DNA of 41,273 bases, from contig JAABRR010000036.1 in the NCBI GenBank assembly GCA_011390785.1, positions 1-41,273 of the forward strand. The letters run 5' to 3'. Both the position numbers and the translations under genes were made by a program. Shown piece after piece: positions 8,470 through 19,200 of the stretch; within the stretch, counting starts at the first letter, position 1; each line of letters starts with the position of its first letter. The notes beneath the pieces were generated by a model. It ran no database searches. It was given only the letters and a program-made list of their open reading frames with translations, and was not told the origin of the DNA. The DNA comes from Sphingobacteriia bacterium. GTDB lineage: Bacteria; Bacteroidota; Bacteroidia; Bacteroidales; UBA7960.

Positions 8470-11400
8470 CTATGAATTTCTTTTTGAAAGCGGTATTCTG
8501 ATTACAAATGACGTGCCTCTCCCCTTTTCCGATTCAAAAGAAATATGTCCTCTAAAACTTTCAATTATACTTTTTACCATGGCTAATCCAAGGCCCATGC
8601 CAGCCGTTTTAGTTGTAAAGTATGGCTGGAATATGTTTTTCTTAAAATCATCGTCAATACCCCATCCAAAATCCCGAATTATAGTTTGGGTAAAATCTTC
8701 TTCAACCCCACTTACTATTTCGATTTTTGCCTTCGTGTTTTTAGGGTAAGCCTGTATCGCATTTTTTACAAGGTTATTAAATACACGTAATAGTTGTTTT
8801 CTGTCAGCATAAATGAGAGGTTTTTTTCCCATGGAGTCATTAAAATAATGAATTTCAAGATTCTCAAAATCTTTGTATAACTCCAACATTTCAGGTATAA
8901 AGACAGACAAATCAATATTTTCATTATTGGCAACCGGCATTTTTGCAAAATCTGAAAATTCACCAGCAATCAACGCAAGGTTATCTATCTGTTCTACCAT
9001 CGTTTTGGTAAACCTCTCAAGCCTCAAATCCCAATCCTCTGCATTATCTTTCCAGGCTCTTTCCAAATATTGAACACTTAACCGCATAGGGGTAAGAGGG
9101 TTTTTTATTTCATGTGCTACCTGTTTAGCCATTTCGCGCCAGGCTGACTCTCGCTCACTTCTTGCCAGTAAATCAGCACTAATTGCCAATTCATCAATCA
9201 TTCTGTTATACTCTGATATCAGCTGCCCTATTTCATCTCTTCTTGACCAGTAAATTTTTTCGTTGGTTTTGTCAATGCTAAATTTAGATATACTATCGCG
9301 AATTATTTGAAGTGGTTTTGTTACATGGTTAGAAATTACCAACGCTATTACTACCGATAACAACAGCAACAGTAGATAAATATTTACAAATGCAACCAGG
9401 AAGTAAGATATTTCATTCCTGAGTTCACTTTGTTGCGCAAAATATGGTAGATTTATGTAAGCAATAAGATCTCCCCTAATATTGCGTAATGGAACATAGG
9501 CTGATATATACTCCAACTTTCCAATTCTTTCGTTGTGTATAAAAAGACTTCTGCCTTTAACATCCAACATATAAAATGCAACAGGATCAATAATAGGTGC
9601 AGTAAGTCCTTCTTCAAATACTTTTGATCGTGAGGAGGCTAATAAACTGCCCCTGGTATCAAAAATGTTAATGTCTGTAAAAAATACCTGCGACAAGTCT
9701 ACCAATATTTGTGTCAGATAATTTTCATACTCCTTAGTTACAAAAAGTTCCTGAGAAAGACGATTCTCAAGTTCTATTAAAACACTATGCGCTTTCTCGT
9801 TAATTATACCTTCATTCTTGTTTTTGTAAATATTAAACATAAACCAGGCAGATGCTCCGGCAACAGCCACCACCGATATCAAAACAATACCAATTACTGC
9901 GAGCTGGATTCGTGATTTAAAGTTAAAGAAAACCTCAAGATTCCTTCCTAAAGAACTGATTATTAACCATATGGGTATTATAAGAATAAGAAAGGAAATA
10001 ATCAGGTAAGTCAATGGGGCTACTTTTTCAAGAAAGGTATCTATGGGTTTACTAACAATAATACGGGTGTCCACATCACGATTATACAGTAAATGACTGT
10101 ATCCGTTTGTTTCAAAAACTGTAAATAATTCTCCTTCTTCAACACCATAATTTTCGATTCGAATACCATAGCTAAATTTCCCGAATTTATGGGTCATAAT
10201 TCCGTTCTTATATATAGCGTAAGAATAGTTATCCAGATTTCGCGAAATATCTATTCTTTCATCAACAAGCAATTCAGGAAATCCCAATTCTCTGGGGATA
10301 AACCTGGATTCAAATTCAATATATAAATTATAAAAAAGCTCCTTATTTTCATTGGAAAAAACAGGAACTACGGTTAAATATGAGTTTCTGCCGGTATTAT
10401 TATCCAGATAAAAAAATTGATTGCTTAAAGTGGGTTTCCCAAACTCAGTTTTATAAAATGAAAAGAAATCATCGCATACCATTTCCTGATCAAATGGCTT
10501 GAAAAATAATATTTCACCAGGATAACAAACAGTTATCTGGATATCATATTTACTCCAAAAGTCATTAAAGTACTCCGTTTTAAGATAGTTTAAAATAGGG
10601 GTTTCATTATAGGGTTCATCAATAATTAACTGGCTTAGCGTATCGTCTTCCCATAATCTTTCCTCTAGCTGATGAAACAGATATTCGGCAACAGGATCTT
10701 GTTCACTGGAAATCCGTAGAGAAACATTTTGTCTTTTAGAAAGCTCTTTTGCATTGTTGAAGATATGTAAAGAGTAGGTAGCAACTATTCCGAATAAAAA
10801 TAAGGTAAACAGCAATTTTGAAATGGAGAAATAAGATGTTTTCGTTAAAAAAAAGGCAATAAAAACAGACCAAAAAAGGAATAACCAAACGTAGTAAAGA
10901 TCAATCAGCAATAATTTAGCAAACACTGAGATCAAAAAAACGAAAAGAATTATAGTTACATTTCGGTATCTAATCTTTTTTGCTTCATAACTGATGTTGA
11001 TAAACTTAAAAACTGTAAAACTGATAAAAAGGTAAACGAAGAGAAGTCCGCTAATTATTGAAACCCCAATTAAATGGTAAATATCAAAATTAAAAATAAG
11101 TTCTACATTGAGTTTTAAATCAGAATTTATTATCAAATCCCTAATGCCATAAACAACAATAAAAGCTATTAGGGCCATACCTGAAATACCTGTATAAAAT
11201 ACAAAGTATGCCCCGGTTTTTAACATGTTAAACCGAACGAAACGAGTATTAGCAAAGAGAAAAACGGAAAAGATAACAGCAAAAAAGACATTCAACCATA
11301 AATCACCCAAAGAAGGCACCCACAAGTTTGTAGCATAGTAGTCTGCCATAAACAACGGAGAATCAAATATGTAGCCGGGAAGTCTGAAATAAAAAAGAAG

Positions 11401-12180
11401 AAAGCGCAAAAGCAAAATAGATAGAAGCGAAAAAAGAAAGCCTGATAAAGGCGATCCCTTATTCAATAATTGGGCTGAAAATCTTAAAGCAATAATAAGC
11501 AGAAATATAAGGGAAATGATGAACAGAGTAATGGACAAATAACGCAATCCATCAATACTAAAAGTAAGTGGTTGCGACGATTCAGGAGAAATTACAGTAA
11601 AGGCATAATTGTTACCGGAATCATAAACCATAAAGCCTTCGGATAATGGATTGTCAGAAACCTTTAACGAAGCAGGAATATTAAAATCTTTATGAAAGGA
11701 ATTTGTCAAAAACAAATTTTTGTACTTAAACTCCTTTTTGATCAATGAAAAAACATGGATCTCATAATCCAGGTAGGTATCAGATACAGAATAGTACCAC
11801 CCATTATCAAGTTCAAGAGCGCCGGTGTCAATTAATGAAATATCATCAATTTTAACTGGTAATGAGCTATTGGAAAGAAAAACAAGTGAGTCGGCCTGCG
11901 AAATTACAATGACTTCTCCTTTTGATTCATACAAAGCTTTTACATTTTCTAACCAGTTGATATTTCGAAATAAAGATTGCTCCTTTTCAGAAAAAATTAC
12001 AGTGGTTTTATTAAGTAACTCCCGGGCATCTGACTCACGTTCAGAAAAAACTTTTTGCACATTCTGATTAAGTCTTTTATAATTATAAGTCTGCACAGAG
12101 AAGTGATCTGCCAATACGGATAAAGCAAGGGTCAATATTGAAAAAAAAATTAATGATATGTAGTTACGAAACAGACTCAT
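8470..12180 (-). CDS. Very large NtrY-like sensor histidine kinase
   Basis: The protein has 1236 residues. The first span (about 8-25) is followed by a roughly 180-residue likely periplasmic domain, then seven or eight spans (about 205-475), a second extracytoplasmic stretch of about 250 residues, two spans near 725-790, a third sensor stretch and a last span near 930. HAMP follows (SNHVTKPLQIIRDSI...RRDEIGQLISEYN). The phosphoacceptor is His1023 in QVAHEIKNPLTPMRLSVQYL. HATPase motifs are NLVKNAIQAYP, DFGWGIDDD, and FQPYFTTKTAGMGLGLAMVKSI. The kinase core resembles NtrY; the long front half is not recognised. No response regulator gene is adjacent. A monocistronic gene seems likely. Confidence 0.9.
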   Translation of the reverse strand: MSLFRNYISLIFFSILTLALSVLADHFSVQTYNYKRLNQNVQKVFSERESDARELLNKTTVIFSEKEQSLFRNINWLENVKALYESKGEVIVISQADSLVFLSNSSLPVKIDDISLIDTGALELDNGWYYSVSDTYLDYEIHVFSLIKKEFKYKNLFLTNSFHKDFNIPASLKVSDNPLSEGFMVYDSGNNYAFTVISPESSQPLTFSIDGLRYLSITLFIISLIFLLIIALRFSAQLLNKGSPLSGFLFSLLSILLLRFLLFYFRLPGYIFDSPLFMADYYATNLWVPSLGDLWLNVFFAVIFSVFLFANTRFVRFNMLKTGAYFVFYTGISGMALIAFIVVYGIRDLIINSDLKLNVELIFNFDIYHLIGVSIISGLLFVYLFISFTVFKFINISYEAKKIRYRNVTIILFVFLISVFAKLLLIDLYYVWLFLFWSVFIAFFLTKTSYFSISKLLFTLFLFGIVATYSLHIFNNAKELSKRQNVSLRISSEQDPVAEYLFHQLEERLWEDDTLSQLIIDEPYNETPILNYLKTEYFNDFWSKYDIQITVCYPGEILFFKPFDQEMVCDDFFSFYKTEFGKPTLSNQFFYLDNNTGRNSYLTVVPVFSNENKELFYNLYIEFESRFIPRELGFPELLVDERIDISRNLDNYSYAIYKNGIMTHKFGKFSYGIRIENYGVEEGELFTVFETNGYSHLLYNRDVDTRIIVSKPIDTFLEKVAPLTYLIISFLILIIPIWLIISSLGRNLEVFFNFKSRIQLAVIGIVLISVVAVAGASAWFMFNIYKNKNEGIINEKAHSVLIELENRLSQELFVTKEYENYLTQILVDLSQVFFTDINIFDTRGSLLASSRSKVFEEGLTAPIIDPVAFYMLDVKGRSLFIHNERIGKLEYISAYVPLRNIRGDLIAYINLPYFAQQSELRNEISYFLVAFVNIYLLLLLLSVVIALVISNHVTKPLQIIRDSISKFSIDKTNEKIYWSRRDEIGQLISEYNRMIDELAISADLLARSERESAWREMAKQVAHEIKNPLTPMRLSVQYLERAWKDNAEDWDLRLERFTKTMVEQIDNLALIAGEFSDFAKMPVANNENIDLSVFIPEMLELYKDFENLEIHYFNDSMGKKPLIYADRKQLLRVFNNLVKNAIQAYPKNTKAKIEIVSGVEEDFTQTIIRDFGWGIDDDFKKNIFQPYFTTKTAGMGLGLAMVKSIIESFRGHISFESEKGRGTSFVIRIPLSKRNS

Positions 12181-12328
12181 ACGTTACAAAACATTTTTTT
12201 AATACAACCCAAAATGATCTTATAAGAAACAGTGTATTTAAACATAGGCTTTCCCATTCAACATAACTCCAAAAAAATTATCAGATGAGTTTATTATTAA
12301 TCTGTGGCGTTAAGGCAACTATAATAAC

Positions 12329-13222
12329 CTATTTTCTAAAAATATAAACCTGACTGGAATAAGGAGTATACCCAAATATTGCACTCATATTAGAAATAAT
12401 ACCAACAAAAGCAGCTTTAATAATTCCTGCAAAACCACCATCCCTGTTTTTCTCTGTCAAAAGAGAAACATAAAATGAATCAAATATAAGTGGATAAATT
12501 TTTTCTAATCTGAATCCATAAGCGTAAAATATATTGCACAGAGTATCCTTATTAAAATGATTTAAATGCCTGGGAACGTCCCATGCTACCCACTGCTCTT
12601 TATAATACTTTGAATCATAACTAAGATATTCAGGCACTGCAACAACAATTAAACCATCTTTTTCCAGAATCTCTGCTAATTCATGAATTATTTTTTTGGG
12701 TTCAGGAATATGTTCCAATACATGCCAGAGAGTAATTACCTGAAAATCAATGTTATTATTTTGACGAATTCCCAATCCCTTTTCAACAATGATTCCTTTC
12801 GAAATGGCACGATCTCTGGCATCCATGTTAGGCTCAATACCATAAACTTCATAACCGCTTTTTCTGGCTTGCATTAGAAATTCACCTGTTCCGCAACCAT
12901 AATCCATTAATATTCTGCGCTTTACATTATTTTTAAGATGAGAATCGATAAAAGAAAGCTTCCTTTTTATCATAAATTTCCGCACCCAATGATATATGTG
13001 ATCAAAAACACTCTCTCTTGAGTCGGTATGCGAAATATACTCGTCTGATTGATAATAGTCACCTAAAAATTCAATCTCCGGGCGCGGGTTCGTAAATAAA
13101 AATCCACACTCCGGGCATTTTACAACAGAAAATTCTTCCTTTGAAATGAGATAGTCTTTAAACCTGCCATAAATATTGAAATTATTAGAACCACACAAAG
13201 GACAATCTCGCAAAGTTTTCAT
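12329..13222 (-). CDS. Class I SAM-dependent methyltransferase with N-terminal zinc-ribbon-like motif
   Basis: From ATG 13222 the protein has 297 residues. It begins MKTLRDCPLCGSNNF and continues to VVKCPECGFLFTNPRP, two CxxC pairs that look like a zinc ribbon. Then come ILMDYGCGTGEFLMQARKSGYEVYGIEP (SAM motif I and the acidic residue of motif II), VITLWHVLEHIPEPKKIIHEL and LIVVAVPEY. This Methyltransf_23 type with a CxxC front is common among sugar or lipid C-/O-methyltransferases; the substrate is unknown. A GTG at 13273 would extend the frame by 17 residues, but those codons are the translation of a parS site (reading FHVKH), so the internal ATG is preferred. It lies downstream of mnmG across the parS pair. 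Confidence 0.87.
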   Translation of the reverse strand: MKTLRDCPLCGSNNFNIYGRFKDYLISKEEFSVVKCPECGFLFTNPRPEIEFLGDYYQSDEYISHTDSRESVFDHIYHWVRKFMIKRKLSFIDSHLKNNVKRRILMDYGCGTGEFLMQARKSGYEVYGIEPNMDARDRAISKGIIVEKGLGIRQNNNIDFQVITLWHVLEHIPEPKKIIHELAEILEKDGLIVVAVPEYLSYDSKYYKEQWVAWDVPRHLNHFNKDTLCNIFYAYGFRLEKIYPLIFDSFYVSLLTEKNRDGGFAGIIKAAFVGIISNMSAIFGYTPYSSQVYIFRK

Positions 13223-13256
13223 ATAAAGAAAAGACAATGTTAAAAAAGAATGACAA

Positions 13257-13272
13257 TGTTTCACGTGAAACA
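13257..13272. other. parS centromere-like site 1
   Basis: TGTTTCACGTGAAACA is a perfect match to the 16-bp chromosomal parS consensus bound by ParB/Spo0J. ParB loads here to form the partition complex with ParA and recruit SMC near the replication origin. It lies in the short gap between mnmG and the methyltransferase gene. Confidence 0.93.
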
Positions 13273-13282
13273 CTCAGTATAA

Positions 13283-13298
13283 TGTTTCACGTGAAACA
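13283..13298. other. parS centromere-like site 2
   Basis: This is a second perfect 16-bp parS, extended to an 18-bp palindrome by flanking A and T. Its centre is 26 bp from that of the first copy, and it ends 2 bp before the mnmG stop codon. Two adjacent perfect copies make a chance match essentially impossible. Confidence 0.93.
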
Positions 13299-13300
13299 TG

Positions 13301-15178
13301 TCAGGCGCCTAAATGAATTAATAAAACAGAAATATCACTTGGATTAATGCCACTGATTCGGGAAGCCTGACCGATGGTCCTTGGTCGTATTTTAGATAAT
13401 TTCTCTCTCCCTTCATAGCTGATAGCCTTAAGTTTACTGTAATCAAAATCTTCATGCAGTGTGGTGTTTTCTAAACGAAGAATCTTGCCAGCCATTTCCT
13501 TCTCACGATCAAGATAACCCTGGTATTTTACAAGAATTTCTGCTGATTCCAAAGCTTCATCAAATAAAGTGTAATTAAAAAGATCAGAAAGTCTGTTTCT
13601 AAAAGAATTAACATTTTGTATCAATCCTGAAAGGTCCACCTGTGGTCGCAATAAAATTTGTTTCAATGATGTTTTAATACTTATAGCAGATGTTGATTTC
13701 TTTTCGAGATACGAATTAACTTCATCAGGTTCGATTTTATGATCAGATATAATTCCGATAATACGCCGTATCAATCCTTCTTTTTCTACCAAACGATTGT
13801 ATCTTTCAACAGAAGCGAGCCCCAATTCATACCCATAACGAGTCAAACGTGTATCAGCATTATCCTGTCTTAATAAAATCCGGAATTCAGCCCGACTGGT
13901 AAACATCCGATAGGGTTCTTTTGTACCTTTGGTAATAAGATCATCTATTAGCACTCCTATATATGCTTCACTTCTTTTTAGAATAAAAGGGTCTCTATTA
14001 TTAATTTTTAAATGGGCATTAATCCCAGCCATTAACCCTTGACAAGCAGCTTCTTCATATCCAGTAGTTCCATTTACCTGCCCTGCAAAATATAGTCCAG
14101 ATACAAATTTACTCTCTAAAGTATAGTTCAACTGCGTAGGTGGAAAATAATCATACTCTATAGCATAACCAGGTTTTAAAATTTTTGCATTTTGAAAACC
14201 ATCAATATTTTTCAACGCCTCGTATTGAACATTAAGTGGTAAACTGGAAGAAAATCCATTCACATAATAATCAATACTATCCCAACCTTCAGGTTCAATA
14301 AAGAGCTGATGCCTATCTTTGTCACTAAACCTTTCAATTTTATCTTCTATGCTTGGACAATATCTTGGACCACTGCCCTTTATCCTTCCGGAAAACAAAG
14401 GACTATCATCAAATCCTGTACGCAAAATGTCATGAACACTAGTATCCGTATAAGCTAAAAAACAACTCTTCTGATTGATTAGAGGAGTAGTTTCAAGAAA
14501 CGAAAATTTACCAGGTTGCTTATCCCCTGGCTGTTCAACAAGCCTGTTGAAATCAATAGTTCTACCATCAACTCTCACTGGAGTACCCGTTTTTAGCCTT
14601 TCAGATACAATACCATATGTTGCTATATCCTGTGTAAATCCATTACTTGGAGATTCTCCAAGTCTGCCTCCCATAGATGAGTTCTTACCAATATGAATAC
14701 TACCATTTAAAAACGTACCAGATGTAATGATAACAGAATTACAATGAAATTCAACTCCGTGAGAAGTCCTGACACCGAGAACACATTTATTCTCCACCAT
14801 CAGTGAAGTAACATTATCCTGCCAAAAATCAATATTAGCATTATTTTCAAGAACTTTTCGCCACTTTTGTGAAAACAGGTTTCTGTCACTCTGTGCACGC
14901 GGACTCCACATAGCAGGCCCCTTGCTCTTATTAAGCATTCGAAACTGAATCATTGTTTCATCAGTAACAATAGCAGAGTACCCACCTAGAGCATCAATTT
15001 CACGCAGTATTTGCCCTTTGGCAATTCCACCCATAGCAGGATTACACGACATTTGGGCAATAGTAGATAGGTTCATGGTAACTAAAAGAACCTTTGAACC
15101 CAACGTGGCGGCGGCAGAAGCAGCTTCACATCCGGCGTGCCCCCCTCCTACCACTATAACATCATATTTCAAATTCAT
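13301..15178 (-). CDS. mnmG: tRNA uridine 5-carboxymethylaminomethyl modification enzyme, FAD subunit
   Basis: The protein has 625 residues, full length for MnmG/GidA. The N-terminal FAD-binding Rossmann motif is VIVVGGGHAGCEAASAAATLG, followed by MSCNPAMGGIAKGQILREIDALGG, GRLGESPSNG, GYAIEYDYFPPTQL and FAGQVNGTTGYEEAACQGL, all family signatures. With MnmE it modifies U34 of several tRNAs. It is the last gene of a likely operon DUF4175 - HATPase - ybeY - mnmG (29-bp gap to ybeY). In many bacteria mnmG is near oriC, and the two parS sites just past its stop codon support an origin-proximal position here. Confidence 0.97.
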   Translation of the reverse strand: MNLKYDVIVVGGGHAGCEAASAAATLGSKVLLVTMNLSTIAQMSCNPAMGGIAKGQILREIDALGGYSAIVTDETMIQFRMLNKSKGPAMWSPRAQSDRNLFSQKWRKVLENNANIDFWQDNVTSLMVENKCVLGVRTSHGVEFHCNSVIITSGTFLNGSIHIGKNSSMGGRLGESPSNGFTQDIATYGIVSERLKTGTPVRVDGRTIDFNRLVEQPGDKQPGKFSFLETTPLINQKSCFLAYTDTSVHDILRTGFDDSPLFSGRIKGSGPRYCPSIEDKIERFSDKDRHQLFIEPEGWDSIDYYVNGFSSSLPLNVQYEALKNIDGFQNAKILKPGYAIEYDYFPPTQLNYTLESKFVSGLYFAGQVNGTTGYEEAACQGLMAGINAHLKINNRDPFILKRSEAYIGVLIDDLITKGTKEPYRMFTSRAEFRILLRQDNADTRLTRYGYELGLASVERYNRLVEKEGLIRRIIGIISDHKIEPDEVNSYLEKKSTSAISIKTSLKQILLRPQVDLSGLIQNVNSFRNRLSDLFNYTLFDEALESAEILVKYQGYLDREKEMAGKILRLENTTLHEDFDYSKLKAISYEGREKLSKIRPRTIGQASRISGINPSDISVLLIHLGA

Positions 15179-15207
15179 AATATAATTCTAAGTATAATAT
15201 AAATGTA

Positions 15208-15663
15208 CTATACAAAATTAGCCATACTAAGATAAAAATTCTCTTTAAAACGCATTTTGAATTCATCATCTTCAGTTTTATCATCGTAACCTACCAGATG
15301 CAAAAATCCATGAATTATAACCCTGTAGAGTTCATGATCAAAGCTAACATTATGTAACTTAGCATTTTCTTTAACACGATCTACGCTTATAAACATATCA
15401 CCACTTACAGAATTATAATCACTTGTATAATCAAAGGTAATTATATCAGTATAAGTATCATGATTTAAATACTTAACATTAATCGCATGCAAATATTTAT
15501 CGCTGCAAAAAATAAAATTTAAATAACCACAAACGCCAGACTCAAGCTCTTGTTCGATACATAAAAAAATCCATTTTCTGACTTCTTCTTCAGAAAATGG
15601 AAATCTTTTAATTGATTTGTGAAAACTGAACTCTATAATCCCTTCATTATCAGCTTCTTTCAT
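15208..15663 (-). CDS. ybeY: rRNA maturation endoribonuclease YbeY
   Basis: The protein has 151 residues, the typical length. YLNHDTYTDIITFDY and GDMFISVDRVKENA are UPF0054 signatures. The metal site is HGFLHLVGYDDKTEDD, with His118 and His122 present. The third ligand of the canonical H-x3-H-x5-H motif is Asp128 instead of His; the following KTED arrangement resembles what I recall from other Bacteroidota YbeY proteins, so the enzyme is probably functional. YbeY acts in 16S rRNA 3'-end maturation and ribosome quality control. It sits 29 bp upstream of mnmG and 43 bp downstream of the HATPase gene. Confidence 0.9.
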   Translation of the reverse strand: MKEADNEGIIEFSFHKSIKRFPFSEEEVRKWIFLCIEQELESGVCGYLNFIFCSDKYLHAINVKYLNHDTYTDIITFDYTSDYNSVSGDMFISVDRVKENAKLHNVSFDHELYRVIIHGFLHLVGYDDKTEDDEFKMRFKENFYLSMANFV

Positions 15664-15706
15664 TTAATAAAGCTCTTAAACTAATCTATTAACACGCCAA
15701 AAAATA

Positions 15707-16201
15707 CTAGTTTGTTTTGTACAGTGCAACATTCTTAAAATAATTTTCCAGATGCCGTTTTCTTTCAACGGTAAGTGCATAATTGATACTACTTATATAA
15801 AAAATCAATTCTACAGTTCTACCTTTATCATAAAACTTTAGTTCATCAGCTAAAAGCTTAATTACCAGTATACCACGTTGCCCCTCACCGTCAGCCTCAG
15901 GTAAATCTTCAAACCCGGAATCAATATACTTTTGATAATCAAATCCATCGCCTTCATCCTTAACAACAAAATGTAATCCTTTTTGATCTGAAAAGAAAGA
16001 AATATCAATAAGTAATTCAGGATTGTTGGCATTTCCATGAATCTTTGCATTCATATAAGCCTCATTCAAGGCCAGTTGAATATTGCTATAATAAGAATTT
16101 ATTATATTGTATTCATAGCAAATATCTTCGATAAAGGATTCTAACTCATGAATCCCCTCATCAGAAGATTTAATTTTGATATTCTTGTTGTTTTCAACCA
16201 T
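15707..16201 (-). CDS. RsbW-like ATP-binding (HATPase) protein
   Basis: The protein has 164 residues and consists of a single GHKL ATPase fold. It shows the N-box NEAYMNAKIHGN (about residues 47-58), the G1-like box VKDEGDGFDY and the G2-like GQRGILVIKLLADEL. This is the layout of RsbW/SpoIIAB-type anti-sigma or switch kinases (HATPase_c_2). No anti-anti-sigma STAS protein or sigma factor is adjacent, so the partner is unknown. The start is 5 bp from the stop of the upstream DUF4175 gene, and ybeY follows by 43 bp, so it is embedded in an operon. Confidence 0.87.
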   Translation of the reverse strand: MVENNKNIKIKSSDEGIHELESFIEDICYEYNIINSYYSNIQLALNEAYMNAKIHGNANNPELLIDISFFSDQKGLHFVVKDEGDGFDYQKYIDSGFEDLPEADGEGQRGILVIKLLADELKFYDKGRTVELIFYISSINYALTVERKRHLENYFKNVALYKTN

Positions 16202-16206
16202 TGTAA

Positions 16207-19200
16207 TTACTCTTGAACATTTAAAAAATATTTTTCTACAAGTGACCTATAATGTTTATTAAAATCAAGTGGTACGGATTTTAAAAATTCCTTATTATTT
16301 ATCCTTTCCATGTTATACTTAAAAAAATCATCAGGGTTACTTAATTCATAAAAATTTGCTGTCTCGCCTACCCTTTTTTCTTCTTTTTCCCTTTCCATCA
16401 ATGCCCTTTCATGTTCGAGCAATCGCGATAATATTTTTTCCTGTCTCATTTGTGTTTGCCGAGTGATACTATTGGTAACAATATCAAGCTCGGTTCTTTC
16501 CATTTCTCTCATCAAATCATTTAACTCCATAGAATTTTCACCAGAGTTCCTGTATTCTTCCATTATTTCTCCCAACCTATTTCTAATGGCTTCCTGTTCT
16601 GCAGCCATTCGCGCCAGTTGTTCACTCAGACTCATTCCACTTTCACCAGATTCCCCTGGCATGGGTTGGTGTCCTTGCCTCAACTGTTCGAGCATTTGAT
16701 TCATTTGTTCCTGCATCTGTCTTATATCTTGCATACCTTCAGCTCCTTTTCCTTGTTGCGGATCACCACCTGATTGTCCCTGTGCCTGCATTTGATTCTG
16801 AAGATTATTGAGGCTTTCATTTAGCAACAAAGCAAGGTTATTAATATGTGTCATTACAAATTGTTGCCTGGAAACAGCCGTTTGTTTTCTCCTTTCTATT
16901 AAATGGTTTATAGCCATTTCAATATTGAGATTGATTTCAGATATCTCTCTGGATACAATGCTTTGAATCTGAACCTGACGTTTGGCAAGTGCAGTTAGAC
17001 TATCTTTAATTAATATAAGATCGTTTTCAATTTTCCTTTGATTTTGGATCATTGATACATACAAAGGATCGCGAACACTAACATCACGAAAGTTTTCCAT
17101 CAAGCCTTCCTGATTAAACGATGTTTTTATCAGATTGTCTAAAATCTCGCGGAGCAGATTGGCATCTTCGGCCAGATTTTGCTGTTGCATAGAAGATTCC
17201 ATCTCCATTAGTTTATCTTTCAATTGCTGCATCTTTCCAGAAGCATCTTTCTGATTTCGTGTCGTTGAAGGTACATCAGATCCTTCAATAGAATCAAGAG
17301 ACTTTTGCAACAAATCAGATATTTCATCCTCTTCATCGCTTGTATCTTCAAAATCGTTGGGACGTTGTAAATCTTCATTTTTTGACAACATATCGTCCAG
17401 CAATTCCTGAAGTGATTTAAAATCATCATTAATATTTTCCTGGATATCCTCGGATTCACTATTAATGCCATTTTTAGAAATAGTATCATTTAAAGCATCC
17501 TGTTCTTCTTTAATATTTTCGAGGAGACTTATACTTTCACTTAATAATCTTTCAACCTGAAGCTGTTTAAATAACTCTAATGCCCTGTCAAGTTTAGTCT
17601 CCATATCCTGCAGCTCAAATTCCATCTTATCAAGAATATTAAAATACTCATCTTTATCGAGCTTTTCCAGTTCTTCCTGAATTTGGCGATATAGTTCTTT
17701 TAAATCCTCGCTTAAAACTTCCTCAAACAACTTTTCAAGTTGTGCCTGCTTTTCCAGAATTTTCTTATCCTGCTCCCGAAAATCGGAAGATTTTCTGTTT
17801 TGTTGTTTATTGGCGTTTTGCAACTCTTCTATCTTATTTTCAACAGATTTTTGCTTCTCGAGCAATTCATTTAAACTTTCCTGCTGCTCCCATGTTACAG
17901 ACTCACGCTCTAACATATTACGCCTAAGATCGTCAATATCCTTTTGGATATCATCCAGTTCTTTAGTGGATTCAGAAATACCCGATTGTAAATTTTCTTC
18001 AGAGGTTGTTGTTTCAGCAAGCAATTCATTAAGTGAGGGGACTGAAAAAACATACAATTCGGACTGGGTACTTTTAAATCCATTATACTCATCATTGTCT
18101 GTTACTTCAAAATAATATTCAAAAGAGCTACCCGGTGATAAAGAAAATTCTGACAAATCGACCTGATAATAAAATTCCTGGTTAAGGGTCGCACTGTCGA
18201 AGGGAATATTGTCACCAATAAAAGGCTCTGGATCAACGGAGTTTTCAATCTTGCGATAATAAATTTTTAATGCTTTTATTCCATAATCATCGCTAATTAA
18301 TCCCCTGTAAAACACGGATGTCAATAACATAGAATCTACATATTCTTCCAGTCGTATTTCAGGATAATTATCATTGATTGCAACAAATTTAAAGCTAAGC
18401 GAATCAAAATTGCCGGATTGATTGTTACCAGCTATCAAACTGTAAGTAAAATTGGAATTAGCGATAATATCATTACTAAACACTCCAATCCTGACCATAT
18501 CAGCTGTGTCTGTTTTATTCTCACCCTGCACGAAGAGTAAATAATCGGAATCTTCAGTAAAGATATTCCAGTTAACGGATGATCCAACAGGTACAATAAT
18601 ATCCCCATTATTATTTAATACTTCATTTTCCAATCCGGTATATCCTGGATATTCTATATTAACAATAAAATTTTTAATAACAGGTTTATCGATAACATTA
18701 ACCGTGTAAGGTCCAAAATAATATCTGTCTGATTGTAAATAAAAATCAAATTCTTCTGAAACAGATCGAAACTCGTATGCAAAATTAGTTTTGTTACCAA
18801 TCATTTTGTATTCCCTGCCCTCTGCAATAATATCAAAATTAGATGGTAATACATTACCGGAAACTTCAATTTCTACAAGCATAGGATCAAACCTATTAAC
18901 AAAAGGAGGAAACTCAGAGATAAAACTGACTGTAAAGGGCGCCGGTTTCTCAAACTCAATGTTATAATTCACCAATCTCCTGGCTGGCTCTTTAAATATG
19001 TTAGGTAATACGAACCAACCAGACAACATGATAAGAAAACCTGCTAAGAACACCAAAAAATACTTAATATTATCAGATAATCTTATAATCGAAGGAAAAT
19101 TATATGATTGCAGGGATGAACTTTTCTGTTCAATTCCGGCATTTATAAGCTCATAGTTATCGGGACTTTTATCTAAAAACCGCTTAAGTTGCAGAGTATT

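Noticed and set aside
13223-13273. Extended GTG start for the methyltransferase (reading FHVKH...)
   Set aside because: These codons are the parS palindrome; the conserved protein begins at the ATG 13222 just before the CxxC motif.
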